14,212 bases of DNA from CG03 sp034660675. GTDB lineage: Bacteria; CG03. The stretch lies in assembly GCA_034660675.1 (NCBI GenBank), contig JAYEJT010000076.1, positions 1-14,212 on the forward strand, given 5' to 3'. Below are positions 5,449 to 13,639 of this stretch, piece after piece (the first letter of the stretch is position 1; each line of letters opens with the position of its first letter). Below the pieces are notes generated by a model that did no database searches, had not been told where the DNA came from, and was given only the letters and a program-made list of their open reading frames with translations. A program made the translations under genes and the position numbers.

Positions 5449-7244
5449 AAATGTTTTTTCAGCTTCTTTAGAAGAGCCAAAGCCTCCCGCTTCATTTCAT
5501 CCGGTTGCATACCCGCTCCGGCAGGCGAAAATCTCTCACTCTGGCATTTTCGCACAAAAGAGGCGAGTTCCGCGCGAAGCTTACCCTGCACTTTTTTTTC
5601 TTTCAAAATATGTTCCACAGAAATGTTTTTTTCCGTATTCGTTTTTTCCCTGACAAAATTAAACAGCGCGGATTCCACCCCCCCGCAAAGCAGGCCTCTG
5701 TGTGAAGGTAAATTAGAAATGACTCCCGAAGCGCGGGCAAAAGCCCTGTGCCGCGTCAGGGCGGCAGCCGGGATCAGTCTTTCGGCAATTCTGTGCTTTA
5801 CCGCCGTCACTATAAGAAAAAGAAGAAGAGGTATAATCTGCAAAATTGAAAAATTAGACGAGACAAAATTGCTTTTCTTACCCCTGCATCGCGCGGGAGC
5901 GATGTATCTGATGTCCCTTCCGAGTTCTTTAAACGCGGCAGAGCCCGCCGCGGGAGGATTTTCATACCCCGGTGAAGCGGAAATAGCGGCTTTTTTTACA
6001 TTTAGCCTGATTTCTTTTGTCCGGATTTTCTCATATTTCCCGGAGGACGGATCAAAATATGCGGATTCCACCCCCGGAATGATCTGCTCTCCGGCAACAC
6101 GCGGCACCAGAACAACCTGAAATGTTTTGCTTCCCGTAATTTTATAGTTATTCTTGCTTATCTGCTGTGATGAAATAATGTCATAGCGTTTAAAATTCGT
6201 CAGCCTCGGAAAATCCGGTTCGTTAATCGAACTTATGTTGCCTTCTCCCGTGATCTTAACACTGAGATTTACGGCCTCGCCAACGCGGAGACTTTTCTTA
6301 TCTGTCGCGCCACTTATGGAAAATTTTCCGACAGACCCGCTGTAGTTATCAGGCCTTCCCTTTTTGGGAAGAGCTCTCACCTCCAGCCGCAGAGGTTCCG
6401 TTTTAAGGATTTTCCTCCGCCCTCCTCTAAAAAACCCCGAAAAAAAGTCGTTGCCGCCGCCGGGAAAACTGGATTCCACAATTTCAAGCCGGGCGGGAAC
6501 AAATGAAAACGCGCCTTTCTTCACCGGAAAAATAACGCTTTTTATCTCCGTCACGGAATAATTTTTCCCGCCTATGACTTTGTTATAACGCCTGGGCGGA
6601 GGCAAATCCTCTTTAAGAAATCCGTGAAAAGGAGGAAGGGACAAAGCCGGATTCTGCCGCAACCCTCTATCGGCATAAAAAATAAATGTGTAATAAACCG
6701 GCTCTCCTGTGTAACAGACTTTTTTATCAAGTCTCTGTTCGATCCAGAAAGATTCCTTCCGCGGTTTCTCACTGCTCCCGCCCGCGGATGTGAGCGAATC
6801 CTGATGCACCTCTACGCTTATGACTTCGGTCGTGTAGGTTTTTCCCTTATAAGTTATCTGAAACGAGGGGATTGTCAGCTTTCCGGTTTTTTTGGGGACA
6901 AGAATATAATTGTTCTCATGGACAGAAGAAATTTTTCCGTTGACAAAAGACACGTTCTGCGATGTTCCCGAAGAATACACGTCAAAATCGGAAAGCGCGG
7001 GAAGTTTCATTCCCGGAAGACGCGCGCCATGTCCCGTGGCGGAAATCGTGAGCGTAAGCTGCTCATTGAGCCCTATGCTTTTTGACGACACCTCCGAAGT
7101 TATATTTAAATCTGCGGCGCTAATAACCCCGGTGAAGCCGAAAATCAACAAAGCAAGCGCTGAAAACCTGATTACGGCAGACCGCACACATGAGCGTCCG
7201 TCTACGGATGCTGTCTGCCTTGATTGATATTTAATGGCTTTCAT
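5445..7244 (-). CDS. batD: BatD-like 'oxygen tolerance' membrane protein
   Basis: This 599-residue protein is exported and membrane-anchored. A signal peptide lies at about 25-43 (after a longish basic N-region, cleavage near ISAAD). It is followed by beta-rich repeated domains (about 45-145, 160-290 and 305-416), a DIRYI motif (444-448) characteristic of BatD, one transmembrane helix (about 466-482) and a cytoplasmic helical tail (about 485-599). The Gly/Phe/Arg-rich stretch at 262-277 is also common in BatD. BatD is thought to present its large domain to the periplasm as a partner of the BatA/BatB VWA proteins; its exact role is unknown. Its ATG overlaps the batB-batC stop (TAATG), and its stop overlaps the batE start. 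The N-region is long, so a start slightly downstream is possible. Confidence 0.88.
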   Translation of the reverse strand: MKAIKYQSRQTASVDGRSCVRSAVIRFSALALLIFGFTGVISAADLNITSEVSSKSIGLNEQLTLTISATGHGARLPGMKLPALSDFDVYSSGTSQNVSFVNGKISSVHENNYILVPKKTGKLTIPSFQITYKGKTYTTEVISVEVHQDSLTSAGGSSEKPRKESFWIEQRLDKKVCYTGEPVYYTFIFYADRGLRQNPALSLPPFHGFLKEDLPPPRRYNKVIGGKNYSVTEIKSVIFPVKKGAFSFVPARLEIVESSFPGGGNDFFSGFFRGGRRKILKTEPLRLEVRALPKKGRPDNYSGSVGKFSISGATDKKSLRVGEAVNLSVKITGEGNISSINEPDFPRLTNFKRYDIISSQQISKNNYKITGSKTFQVVLVPRVAGEQIIPGVESAYFDPSSGKYEKIRTKEIRLNVKKAAISASPGYENPPAAGSAAFKELGRDIRYIAPARCRGKKSNFVSSNFSILQIIPLLLFLIVTAVKHRIAERLIPAAALTRHRAFARASGVISNLPSHRGLLCGGVESALFNFVREKTNTEKNISVEHILKEKKVQGKLRAELASFVRKCQSERFSPAGAGMQPDEMKREALALLKKLKKHL

Positions 7245-8809
7245 TACCAGTCTTTTTTCAGCGCGGGCATCTTCCGCTTTTCCTGTTTCTTCCTGCTGTT
7301 TTTTTCCACATCATCCAGCAGATTCAGAGCCCGCCGCAGCTCATCTTCCGACATACCGCCTTCTTTGTCTTTCTCCCCGTCTTTTTTGCCGTCTTTCCCC
7401 TTGCCTGATTTTTTCCGCAGCGCAATCTCAAGATTGTGCAGAGCGTCCAAAGTAAGCGGATTCTTTTTCAGCACACGCCTGTAAAAATCTATTGCCCCGT
7501 TGATATCACCTTTTCTGTAGCGATTGTTCGCCATATTGTAAAACAGATCCTCTTCCAGCTTCGGATTCCCGAAAGTGGCGGCTTTCCTGTAATTTTTTTC
7601 CGCGTCATCGTTTTTCTGCATAAAATAATAAGTGTTGCCGAGATTATAGTATGCGGCGGCTGAAGCTTTCTTTTTAAGAGCCTCCCTGTAGAATTTCTCC
7701 GCTTTAAAAAAATCCCTGTCTTTAAACGCTCTGTTGCCGCGTGAAATCTCATCCGCCTGAACAGGCATGGCAATAAAAAGAAAAATCATGAGCGAGGGAG
7801 GAATAAAGTCAAGAAAGGTTTTTTTGAGCGTTACAAAGGGCAAAAGAAAATCCGTGATCATCAGCAGCAGCGCAACTGCGAGAGGAATATGATATTTCTT
7901 CTCCATTGACGAGGAAAAAGACTCGCCCATAGAATCCTTTCCCATTGAATTGACGGCATCCGCAATCTGCTCTATATCCCTGTTGGCGGCATTAAAAGGA
8001 TAGTAACGGCCCTTGGTGGAATTGGCTATCTGCAAAAGCAGCGTCTCGTCTCTTCTGCTTATGACAGTTTCGCCTTTTTCGTTTTTTTTGTAGCCCGTCA
8101 CTTTCCCGTTTTCATCTTTTACGGGAATAGGCTCCCCTTCGGGCGTACCGATACCTATAACAAAAACCTTTATCCCCTTCAGCTCTTTTATTATGGATGA
8201 CGGATTACCCTGAAGATTTTCGCCGTCGGTGAGGAGAATGATCGCTTTGGAATTTGCGCCATCCGTGAAACTTTCAGCTGCCTTGGAAAGAGCGTCTGCT
8301 ATGTTTGTGCCCGGGTAAGGTATCTCGCCTGCGCCCAGTTCGTCAAGAAACATCCTCACCGCCGAAATATCCCCGGTGAGAGGACAAATAGTGAACGCCC
8401 TTCCCGCAAACCCGGTGATACCGAACCGCTCGGAATGAAGCAGCGAAAGAAGATATTTGATCTTAGCTATTGACGCCTTGAAACGGGTGGGTTTTATATC
8501 CTCGCAAAACATACTCGCCGACACGTCAAGAGCTATCATCACCGAACTTGATTTTTCCTCCACTTTTCTTGAAACAATCCCCCAACGGGGCCCGGCGAGA
8601 GCCGTTATAAAAAAAGCAAAAGCCAGCGTGACGCACATCCTTCCGAAAACGGCGGCTCTTTTCCGGCGGGAGGTGAGTTTTTCAAAAAGCCGGGGGGTTG
8701 CGTACAAAAAACATCTTTTTCCCGCCGCCCGCCATTCAAAAACAAAAAAAAGCGCTACAAACGGCAAAGCTGCCAGAGCCAGAAGCATTTTCGGATTATC
8801 CCATATCAT
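7244..8809 (-). CDS. batB: BatB-BatC fusion: membrane VWA protein with C-terminal TPR domain
   Basis: This 521-residue protein has two parts. Residues 1-326 are BatB: membrane helices at about 8-25 and 56-74, a VWA domain (about 88-290) with an intact MIDAS metal site (DVSASM 95-100, Thr168, TDGEN 194-198), and a closing helix (about 307-326). Residues 333-465 resemble BatC: a hydrophobic segment ending in PVQADE, then TPR repeats (about 354-465), and a highly charged Lys/Glu/Asp-rich tail. In many genomes batB and batC are separate genes. VWA domains bind partners through the metal site, probably under the control of MoxR. An AAGGAG site (8821-8826) lies 11 nt upstream. The start is 1 nt after the batA stop, and the stop overlaps the batD start. 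Confidence 0.9.
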   Translation of the reverse strand: MIWDNPKMLLALAALPFVALFFVFEWRAAGKRCFLYATPRLFEKLTSRRKRAAVFGRMCVTLAFAFFITALAGPRWGIVSRKVEEKSSSVMIALDVSASMFCEDIKPTRFKASIAKIKYLLSLLHSERFGITGFAGRAFTICPLTGDISAVRMFLDELGAGEIPYPGTNIADALSKAAESFTDGANSKAIILLTDGENLQGNPSSIIKELKGIKVFVIGIGTPEGEPIPVKDENGKVTGYKKNEKGETVISRRDETLLLQIANSTKGRYYPFNAANRDIEQIADAVNSMGKDSMGESFSSSMEKKYHIPLAVALLLMITDFLLPFVTLKKTFLDFIPPSLMIFLFIAMPVQADEISRGNRAFKDRDFFKAEKFYREALKKKASAAAYYNLGNTYYFMQKNDDAEKNYRKAATFGNPKLEEDLFYNMANNRYRKGDINGAIDFYRRVLKKNPLTLDALHNLEIALRKKSGKGKDGKKDGEKDKEGGMSEDELRRALNLLDDVEKNSRKKQEKRKMPALKKDW

Positions 8810-8810
8810 T

Positions 8811-9788
8811 TTACGGAATACTCCTTACCGCCGCAAACTTTAAAACAAAAGCCGTCACAAAAAGGAAAAACGCCGTATTCATAAAAAAAGACGTGTATTC
8901 TCTGTACTCAAGAAAAGAGCTTGAAAGAATTTTTGTCTCCTCCATGCTGTCTATTTCCGTATAGACATTACCCAGACCCTTACCCGACGAAACTCTGTAA
9001 TATTTACCTCCTGTGGCCCCGGCTATTTTTTCAAGCAGCGGTTCGTTGAGTTCATCTTCTATTCTCCCCATCACCTTTCCGAAAACAGGGTGCTCAATGG
9101 GAATCTCCGCCTTTCCGCGGGCGCCGACACCTATGGCATATATTTTTATTCCTATGTTTTTCGCAAACTCCGCGGCCATATCCGGAGATACCACACCGCT
9201 GTTATTCGCTCCGTCTGTGAGAAGAATGACAATTTTTGAAACAGACCGGCTCTTCGCCAGATGCCTCACGGCCACCCCCAGCCCGTCGCCTATGGCTGTG
9301 CCGTTCTCACCTGTCATACCGGCTTTTATTTCACCGACGAGCCGCAAAACCGCTTTGCGGTCAAACGACAGCGGGCACTGGATTGCGGCTGCTCCGCCGA
9401 AAACGACCAGACCCATTCTGTCAAAGTTCCTTTTCTTGATGAATTCCAGGGCTTTCTTTTTAGCCGCTTCCAGACGGTTTGGTTTCAAATCAACAGCGTT
9501 CATACTCAAAGATGTGTCCATAACGATAAAAATATCTCTGGCGTTTTTCACCTCTTCCTTCCTTATTATGCCTTTTGCCGGCCTCAACAAAGCAATAAAA
9601 GCCGCTGCCACCGCGGCAAAATAAAACCACCGTCCGATTTGAGGCAGGGAACTTGCCAACCCCCATTTTTTCAGAGCGTCTGCTCTTGAATAATACACGG
9701 TCGCGCTTTCTTTTTTTCTGACCGTCACCCACAGGCACAAAAGCACAAGCGGCAGAAAAATAAAAAAGACAGGATTAAGGAACTTCAT
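8811..9788 (-). CDS. batA: BatA: membrane VWA-domain protein
   Basis: This 325-residue protein has two N-terminal membrane helices (about 6-23 and 54-68), a VWA domain (about 84-285) and a C-terminal helix (about 300-320), the standard BatA layout. The MIDAS metal site is complete: DTSLSM (91-96), Thr164 in NGTAIGDG, and TDGAN (191-195). The family-typical late block DELNEPLLEKIAGATGGKYY (245-264) is present. In Bat operons BatA and BatB are paralogous VWA proteins of the inner membrane; loss lowers tolerance to oxidative or other stress in some hosts, although the mechanism is unresolved. Its ATG overlaps the stop of the preceding gene by 4 nt (ATGA), so translation is coupled. It ends 1 nt before batB. 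Confidence 0.93.
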   Translation of the reverse strand: MKFLNPVFFIFLPLVLLCLWVTVRKKESATVYYSRADALKKWGLASSLPQIGRWFYFAAVAAAFIALLRPAKGIIRKEEVKNARDIFIVMDTSLSMNAVDLKPNRLEAAKKKALEFIKKRNFDRMGLVVFGGAAAIQCPLSFDRKAVLRLVGEIKAGMTGENGTAIGDGLGVAVRHLAKSRSVSKIVILLTDGANNSGVVSPDMAAEFAKNIGIKIYAIGVGARGKAEIPIEHPVFGKVMGRIEDELNEPLLEKIAGATGGKYYRVSSGKGLGNVYTEIDSMEETKILSSSFLEYREYTSFFMNTAFFLFVTAFVLKFAAVRSIP

Positions 9789-10624
9789 TTTCCCGCCCCG
9801 CCGATTCCAATAAAAGAATACGCATCTTTAAAAAGTTTCTCAATCTCTCCGGCCGCAAAATTCTTCGCGGCGAATTTCGCAAGGTCACACGAACGCAGGA
9901 AAGAAACATATCTCATTCTTTCCTCCGAACCGAAGGCTCTGTCTTTCAGCTCTTTTTCTATTTCGCTCGTGTTCAGAAATAGTGCTGGAAAACCACATTT
10001 CTTTTCAATATAGATCCTGAACGTGTCAGATAAGCCGTCAAGCAATTCATCGGCAGGAACATTTCTGTCCAGCGCGCCAAGACTTGACCTGTACCACTCT
10101 TCCGCGCTTATGGGTTCGGGAAGAACAGCAAAAGCCTTTTTCTTCCTCAGCAGATAATATGCCGCCAATGCAATAACCGCCGCTGCCGCAAACAGAACCG
10201 GCAAAGGCAACGCGCCCCTTCTTTGAGGCCGCAGCTTTTTTATCTCCTTTTCCGCCTCATCCAGGCGTCCTCTGACAAACACCTTAAACGGTTTTCCTCT
10301 TATAACAGCGCTTGAAACAACAAATTCCGGAGACAAAACCTGCGTCTCTCCGAGGTCAAAAAAACGCAATTCGAAATACACCTCATCGTCCTTTGCTCCT
10401 TCTGTGTGTTTTATGACAGAAAACCGCGCATTCTTCATCACGGGAAGGATTATTCTTTCCACTTTCTCTCCGGCCTCTTTTGTTATCACCGCTTTCAGAG
10501 CAAACGCCTCACCTATGAGCGTGTGTGTTGAAGAAGGGCTCAAGCTGACTGCGGCAGTTGCGGAGGCATAAGCGCTCCGCGCGGTCAAAGAAAAAACAAT
10601 AAAAAAAAGAACAGATCTTTTCAT
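9785..10624 (-). CDS. Exported single-pass membrane protein of the Bat cluster (DUF4381-like)
   Basis: This 279-residue protein has a signal peptide (about 1-20, AYA-SA cleavage), a beta-rich periplasmic domain (about 22-125), a transmembrane helix (about 140-159) flanked by basic residues, and a cytoplasmic helical tail (about 160-279). This is a small-scale version of the BatD plan. Its position between the DUF58 gene and batA is where DUF4381-type or other short BatD-like proteins occur in MoxR/Bat clusters. The tail pattern, including a DELLDGLSDTFRIYIEKK helix and an ALFLNTSEIEKEL stretch, fits that family. The function is unknown, but a membrane partner or assembly factor for the VWA proteins is a reasonable inference. 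The start overlaps the DUF58 stop by 4 nt and the stop overlaps the batA start by 4 nt. Confidence 0.75.
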   Translation of the reverse strand: MKRSVLFFIVFSLTARSAYASATAAVSLSPSSTHTLIGEAFALKAVITKEAGEKVERIILPVMKNARFSVIKHTEGAKDDEVYFELRFFDLGETQVLSPEFVVSSAVIRGKPFKVFVRGRLDEAEKEIKKLRPQRRGALPLPVLFAAAAVIALAAYYLLRKKKAFAVLPEPISAEEWYRSSLGALDRNVPADELLDGLSDTFRIYIEKKCGFPALFLNTSEIEKELKDRAFGSEERMRYVSFLRSCDLAKFAAKNFAAGEIEKLFKDAYSFIGIGGAGK

Positions 10625-11499
10625 CTTCTTCTCGAGCGTGTTCTAAAAAGATTAAGCAGCGGAGGGATGTAATCTTCGTCTGTTTTCAGCTTCAGGAGAT
10701 CACAGCCGGCGGAACTAAAGAGAGAACCTATCATACGTTCTTCCGCCGCCACACGCCTGGCGAAAATCCGCCTTGACACAGGAGAGGAAAAATCCGCGAA
10801 GCAGCTCTGTGCGCTCACGCTGTCTTTTACCCCGGTCATACCGCATTCCGGCAGCGTTTCTTCCGCCCTGTCCGTCACTCTTAAACCAACGATATCGTGC
10901 CTCAAAGACAATATGCGCAGCTTGGCGGCGCTGTCAAAACTGAAAAAATCGCTGAAAAGAAAAATTATGCTCCTTTTCCGGAAAACTTTGGACGCGAATT
11001 CAAGAGCGCCCTGAATATCCGAACCGCGGTCTTCGGGCTCGGCATAAAGCATCTCCCTTATTATCCTCATTATGTGAAACCGGCCCTTTCTCGGCGGAAT
11101 ATATTTTTCAATGCCTCCGCTGAAAAGAATCAGCCCCGCCTTGTCACCGTTTCTCGCGGAAGTCCAGGCCAGGAGAGAGGCCACCTCCGTTGCAAATTCT
11201 CTTTTTAATTTATCCGACGTCCCAAAGAGCATTGAAGCGCCTATGTCGAGCATAAAAATCACAGAAAGCTGCCGCTCTTCGGTAAATTCCTTAACATACG
11301 GATAATTCATGCGGGCGGTGATGTTCCAGTCTATACTTCTCACATCATCGCCGGGCGCATAGGGCCGCACCTCCGAGAACTCTATCCCCTTGCCCTTAAA
11401 AGAGGAAGCGTATTTGCCCGTAAAAAGCTGCTGGGCGAAAAATTTCGCGTGAATCTCTATTTTCAGAACTTTTTTTAATATCTCTTGCTCGTTAATCAT
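10621..11499 (-). CDS. DUF58 protein (VWA-like partner of MoxR)
   Basis: This 292-residue protein is soluble. It carries the DUF58 signature GIEFSEVRPYAPGDDVR followed by SIDWN-TAR (38-63), then a VWA-like fold (about 78-215). The position equivalent to the MIDAS DxSxS reads DIGAS (85-89), with Gly in place of the first Ser. Ser160 (GSDIQGAL) and Asp184 (FSDFF) occupy the other two metal-site positions. DUF58 genes almost always follow a moxR gene, and the product is thought to be handled by that ATPase. The ATG at 11499 is chosen; a GTG two codons upstream (11505) is equally possible, and neither has a Shine-Dalgarno. It begins 39 nt after moxR and overlaps the next gene by 4 nt. Confidence 0.92.
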   Translation of the reverse strand: MINEQEILKKVLKIEIHAKFFAQQLFTGKYASSFKGKGIEFSEVRPYAPGDDVRSIDWNITARMNYPYVKEFTEERQLSVIFMLDIGASMLFGTSDKLKREFATEVASLLAWTSARNGDKAGLILFSGGIEKYIPPRKGRFHIMRIIREMLYAEPEDRGSDIQGALEFASKVFRKRSIIFLFSDFFSFDSAAKLRILSLRHDIVGLRVTDRAEETLPECGMTGVKDSVSAQSCFADFSSPVSRRIFARRVAAEERMIGSLFSSAGCDLLKLKTDEDYIPPLLNLFRTRSRRR

Positions 11500-11538
11500 A
11501 ATCACACAACGACGACAACTGTGTGCCGGAATATTTTT

Positions 11539-12522
11539 CTACGGCACTTCAACGGCGGCAAGAAGCTCGGTTATTATTTTATCGGATGTCATGCTTTCGG
11601 CTTCACCCTCATAACTGAGGATGATCCTGTGACGGAACACATCTTTGGCGACATCTTTTACGTCTTCCGGTATAACAAAACCGCGCCCTTCAATAAAAGC
11701 CTTTGCGCGGGCAGCAGCAACAAGATGAAGCGTCGCTCTCGGCGACACGCCCCATGCCAGAAGAGCTTTGAATTTTTCTAAACCGAAATTTTCAGGATTC
11801 CTTGTGGAAGAGGCCAGATTCACGCAGTAACTCTTGATCTTATCATCAATGTATATTTGAGAAATGAGCGATTGTATAGCGTCAACGTCCTCTTTCCTGA
11901 CAACCCCGTTCACTTCCGGAAGTTTTTTTATTCCCACCCTTTCTATGATGGCTTTCTCTTCTTCTATGCCGGGGTAACCTATGACAACTTTCATCATAAA
12001 TCTGTCTATCTGTGCTTCCGGAAGGGGATATGTACCCTCCTGCTCTATCGGGTTCTGCGTGGCCATCACGAAGAAAGGTAACGGCAGTTTGTGCGTGGTA
12101 TCGCCTATCGTCACCTGCCTTTCCTGCATGGATTCAAGAAGAGCCGACTGGACTTTTGCGGGCGCGCGGTTTATTTCGTCGGCTAAAATAAAATTCGCGA
12201 ACACCGGCCCTTTTTTCACCGAAAACTTGCCCTCTGCGGGATGATAGATCTGGGTGCCTATTATGTCCGCCGGCAGAAGATCCGGCGTAAACTGTATCCT
12301 GTTGAAATCCATGTTAAGGCTCTTGGCAAGAGTACTCACCGATAAAGTTTTAGCCAACCCCGGCACGCCTTCCACAAGAATGTGACTGTGCGTAAAAATC
12401 CCTATGAGCAGCCTTTCAAGCAGAGCATCCTGACCGACGACAACCCTGTGGAGCTCATTGAGAATATTTTTTACTTTTACATTCTCTGCCAACACTTTTG
12501 CATTCACTTCATTAATATCCAT
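11539..12522 (-). CDS. MoxR-family AAA+ ATPase
   Basis: This 327-residue cytoplasmic ATPase has a complete AAA+ core: Walker A EGVPGLAKT (51-59), Walker B ILADE (112-116) followed by INRAPAKVQSALLESMQE, sensor 1 ATQNP (154-158), arginine-finger region EAQIDRF (169-175) and sensor 2 GVSPRA (258-263). The lid domain fills 215-327. MoxR proteins act as chaperone-like remodellers of VWA proteins, and here the DUF58, BatA and BatB-BatC genes directly follow. The start at 12522 is preferred over the ATG at 12537 because GGGAGGG (12529-12535) lies 6 nt before it and would overlap the upstream candidate. It begins 21 nt after the dehydrogenase gene. Confidence 0.95.
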   Translation of the reverse strand: MDINEVNAKVLAENVKVKNILNELHRVVVGQDALLERLLIGIFTHSHILVEGVPGLAKTLSVSTLAKSLNMDFNRIQFTPDLLPADIIGTQIYHPAEGKFSVKKGPVFANFILADEINRAPAKVQSALLESMQERQVTIGDTTHKLPLPFFVMATQNPIEQEGTYPLPEAQIDRFMMKVVIGYPGIEEEKAIIERVGIKKLPEVNGVVRKEDVDAIQSLISQIYIDDKIKSYCVNLASSTRNPENFGLEKFKALLAWGVSPRATLHLVAAARAKAFIEGRGFVIPEDVKDVAKDVFRHRIILSYEGEAESMTSDKIITELLAAVEVP

Positions 12523-12528
12523 AAACGG

Positions 12529-12535
12529 CCCTCCC
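12529..12535 (-). promoter_or_regulatory. Shine-Dalgarno site deciding the moxR-like start
   Basis: GGGAGGG on the minus strand sits 6 nt upstream of the ATG at 12522. The alternative ATG at 12537 begins at this site itself, so it has no usable ribosome-binding sequence. Confidence 0.7.
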
Positions 12536-12543
12536 ATTTTTGT

Positions 12544-13599
12544 TTATATCAGGCTTGCTACGTAATCGCCTACTTCGGACGTTCCCATACCCATCTTTCC
12601 GGCGGACATGGATTTTATTTTTCCGGCTGTGGCTGTCATCACGGCTTTCTCAACAGCGATAGCGGCTTCTTCCTCGCCGATGTCCGAAAGAAGCATACCC
12701 AGCGCGGAAATTGCGGCAAGAGGATTGATAACATTTTTTCCGGTGTATTTCGGCGCCGAACCGCCTATGGGTTCAAACATGCTCACGCCTTCGGGGTTTA
12801 TGTTGCCTCCGGCCGCTATTCCCATACCGCCCTGCGTCATTGCCGCAAGATCGGTTATTATGTCGCCGAACATGTTGTCCGTGACGATGACATCAAACCA
12901 TTCGGGGTTCTTCACCATCCACATGCATGTCGCGTCAACATGGGCGTAATCCGTTTGAACATCCGGAAATTCTTTCGCCACCTCGTAAAATGTTCTTTCC
13001 CAGAGATCCCACGCATATGTGAGAACATTCGTTTTTCCGCAGAGGGTGAGCTGTTTTTTCTTGTTCCTTTTACGCGTTAATTCAAAAGCGTATCTTATGC
13101 AGCGCTCAACACCGCCCCTCGTGTTGTATGAAGTCTGAATAGCGACCTCGTCTTTGGTGCCCTTGTTCCTGAATTCGCCCATGCCTGTGTAAAGGCCTTC
13201 GTTATTCTCCCTCACAACGACATAATCTATCTCTTCGGGCCCCTTTTCCTTTATCGGCGTCCACACACCGGGATAAAGTTTCACGGGCCGCAGGTTGATA
13301 TACTGTTCCATCTCAAATCTCATACGCAGCAGCAGACCTTTCTCAAGGATACCGGGTTTCACTTCAGGATGCCCGACAGCGCCCAAATATATAACGTCAA
13401 ATTTTTTCAGCATCTCTATTCCGTCGTCAGGCATCATTTTGCCCGTCTTCATATACCTTTCGCCGCCCCAGTCCAGCATCGTTGTCTCATATTCAAAACC
13501 GAATTTTTTTGAGGCCGCCTCAAGAACTTTCAGCCCCTCCGCGACAACTTCCGGCCCCGTTCCGTCTCCGCCTATAACAGCAATTTTGTGTTTCTTCAT
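12544..13599 (-). CDS. leuB: Isopropylmalate/isocitrate dehydrogenase family protein, probable 3-isopropylmalate dehydrogenase
   Basis: This 351-residue beta-decarboxylating dehydrogenase has the N-terminal IAVIGGDGTGPEVV (6-19) and the substrate-binding arginines in LLLRMRFEMEQYINLRP (89-105). It also has YVVVRENNEGLYTG (126-139), the catalytic Lys189 (CGKTN) with Tyr137, and the metal-binding aspartates in VTDNMFGDIITD (239-250). The substrate loop resembles LeuB (oxidation of 3-isopropylmalate in leucine synthesis). The cofactor segment SAPKYTGKNVINP (281-293), however, has Lys-Tyr as in NADP-dependent isocitrate dehydrogenase rather than the Asp of NAD-dependent LeuB. Tartrate- or isocitrate-type activity cannot be excluded. 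The start at 13599 is set by AGGAGG (13610-13615). No other leucine gene is present. It heads the minus-strand cluster, 21 nt before moxR. Confidence 0.75.
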   Translation of the reverse strand: MKKHKIAVIGGDGTGPEVVAEGLKVLEAASKKFGFEYETTMLDWGGERYMKTGKMMPDDGIEMLKKFDVIYLGAVGHPEVKPGILEKGLLLRMRFEMEQYINLRPVKLYPGVWTPIKEKGPEEIDYVVVRENNEGLYTGMGEFRNKGTKDEVAIQTSYNTRGGVERCIRYAFELTRKRNKKKQLTLCGKTNVLTYAWDLWERTFYEVAKEFPDVQTDYAHVDATCMWMVKNPEWFDVIVTDNMFGDIITDLAAMTQGGMGIAAGGNINPEGVSMFEPIGGSAPKYTGKNVINPLAAISALGMLLSDIGEEEAAIAVEKAVMTATAGKIKSMSAGKMGMGTSEVGDYVASLI

Positions 13600-13609
13600 T
13601 TTATATAAT

Positions 13610-13615
13610 CCTCCT
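13610..13615 (-). promoter_or_regulatory. Shine-Dalgarno site of the dehydrogenase gene
   Basis: AGGAGG on the minus strand is 10 nt upstream of the ATG at 13599. It rejects an in-frame start at 13671, which would add 24 residues without family similarity and overlap the upstream gene remnant. Confidence 0.75.
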
Positions 13616-13639
13616 GTTTTATCTTCATAATTGAACACA

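Noticed and set aside
5623..6120. 165-codon open frame on the plus strand
   Set aside because: It lies wholly opposite batD, with no ribosome-binding site and no family-like motif; a shadow of the batD coding pattern.
9013..9624. 203-codon open frame on the plus strand
   Set aside because: It is antisense to the batA VWA domain, which has complete motifs; Ser/Pro-rich shadow composition.
12382..13080. 232-codon open frame on the plus strand
   Set aside because: It spans the ends of two well-supported minus-strand genes (MoxR and the dehydrogenase) and is rich in His/Cys/Phe, as expected from an antisense frame.
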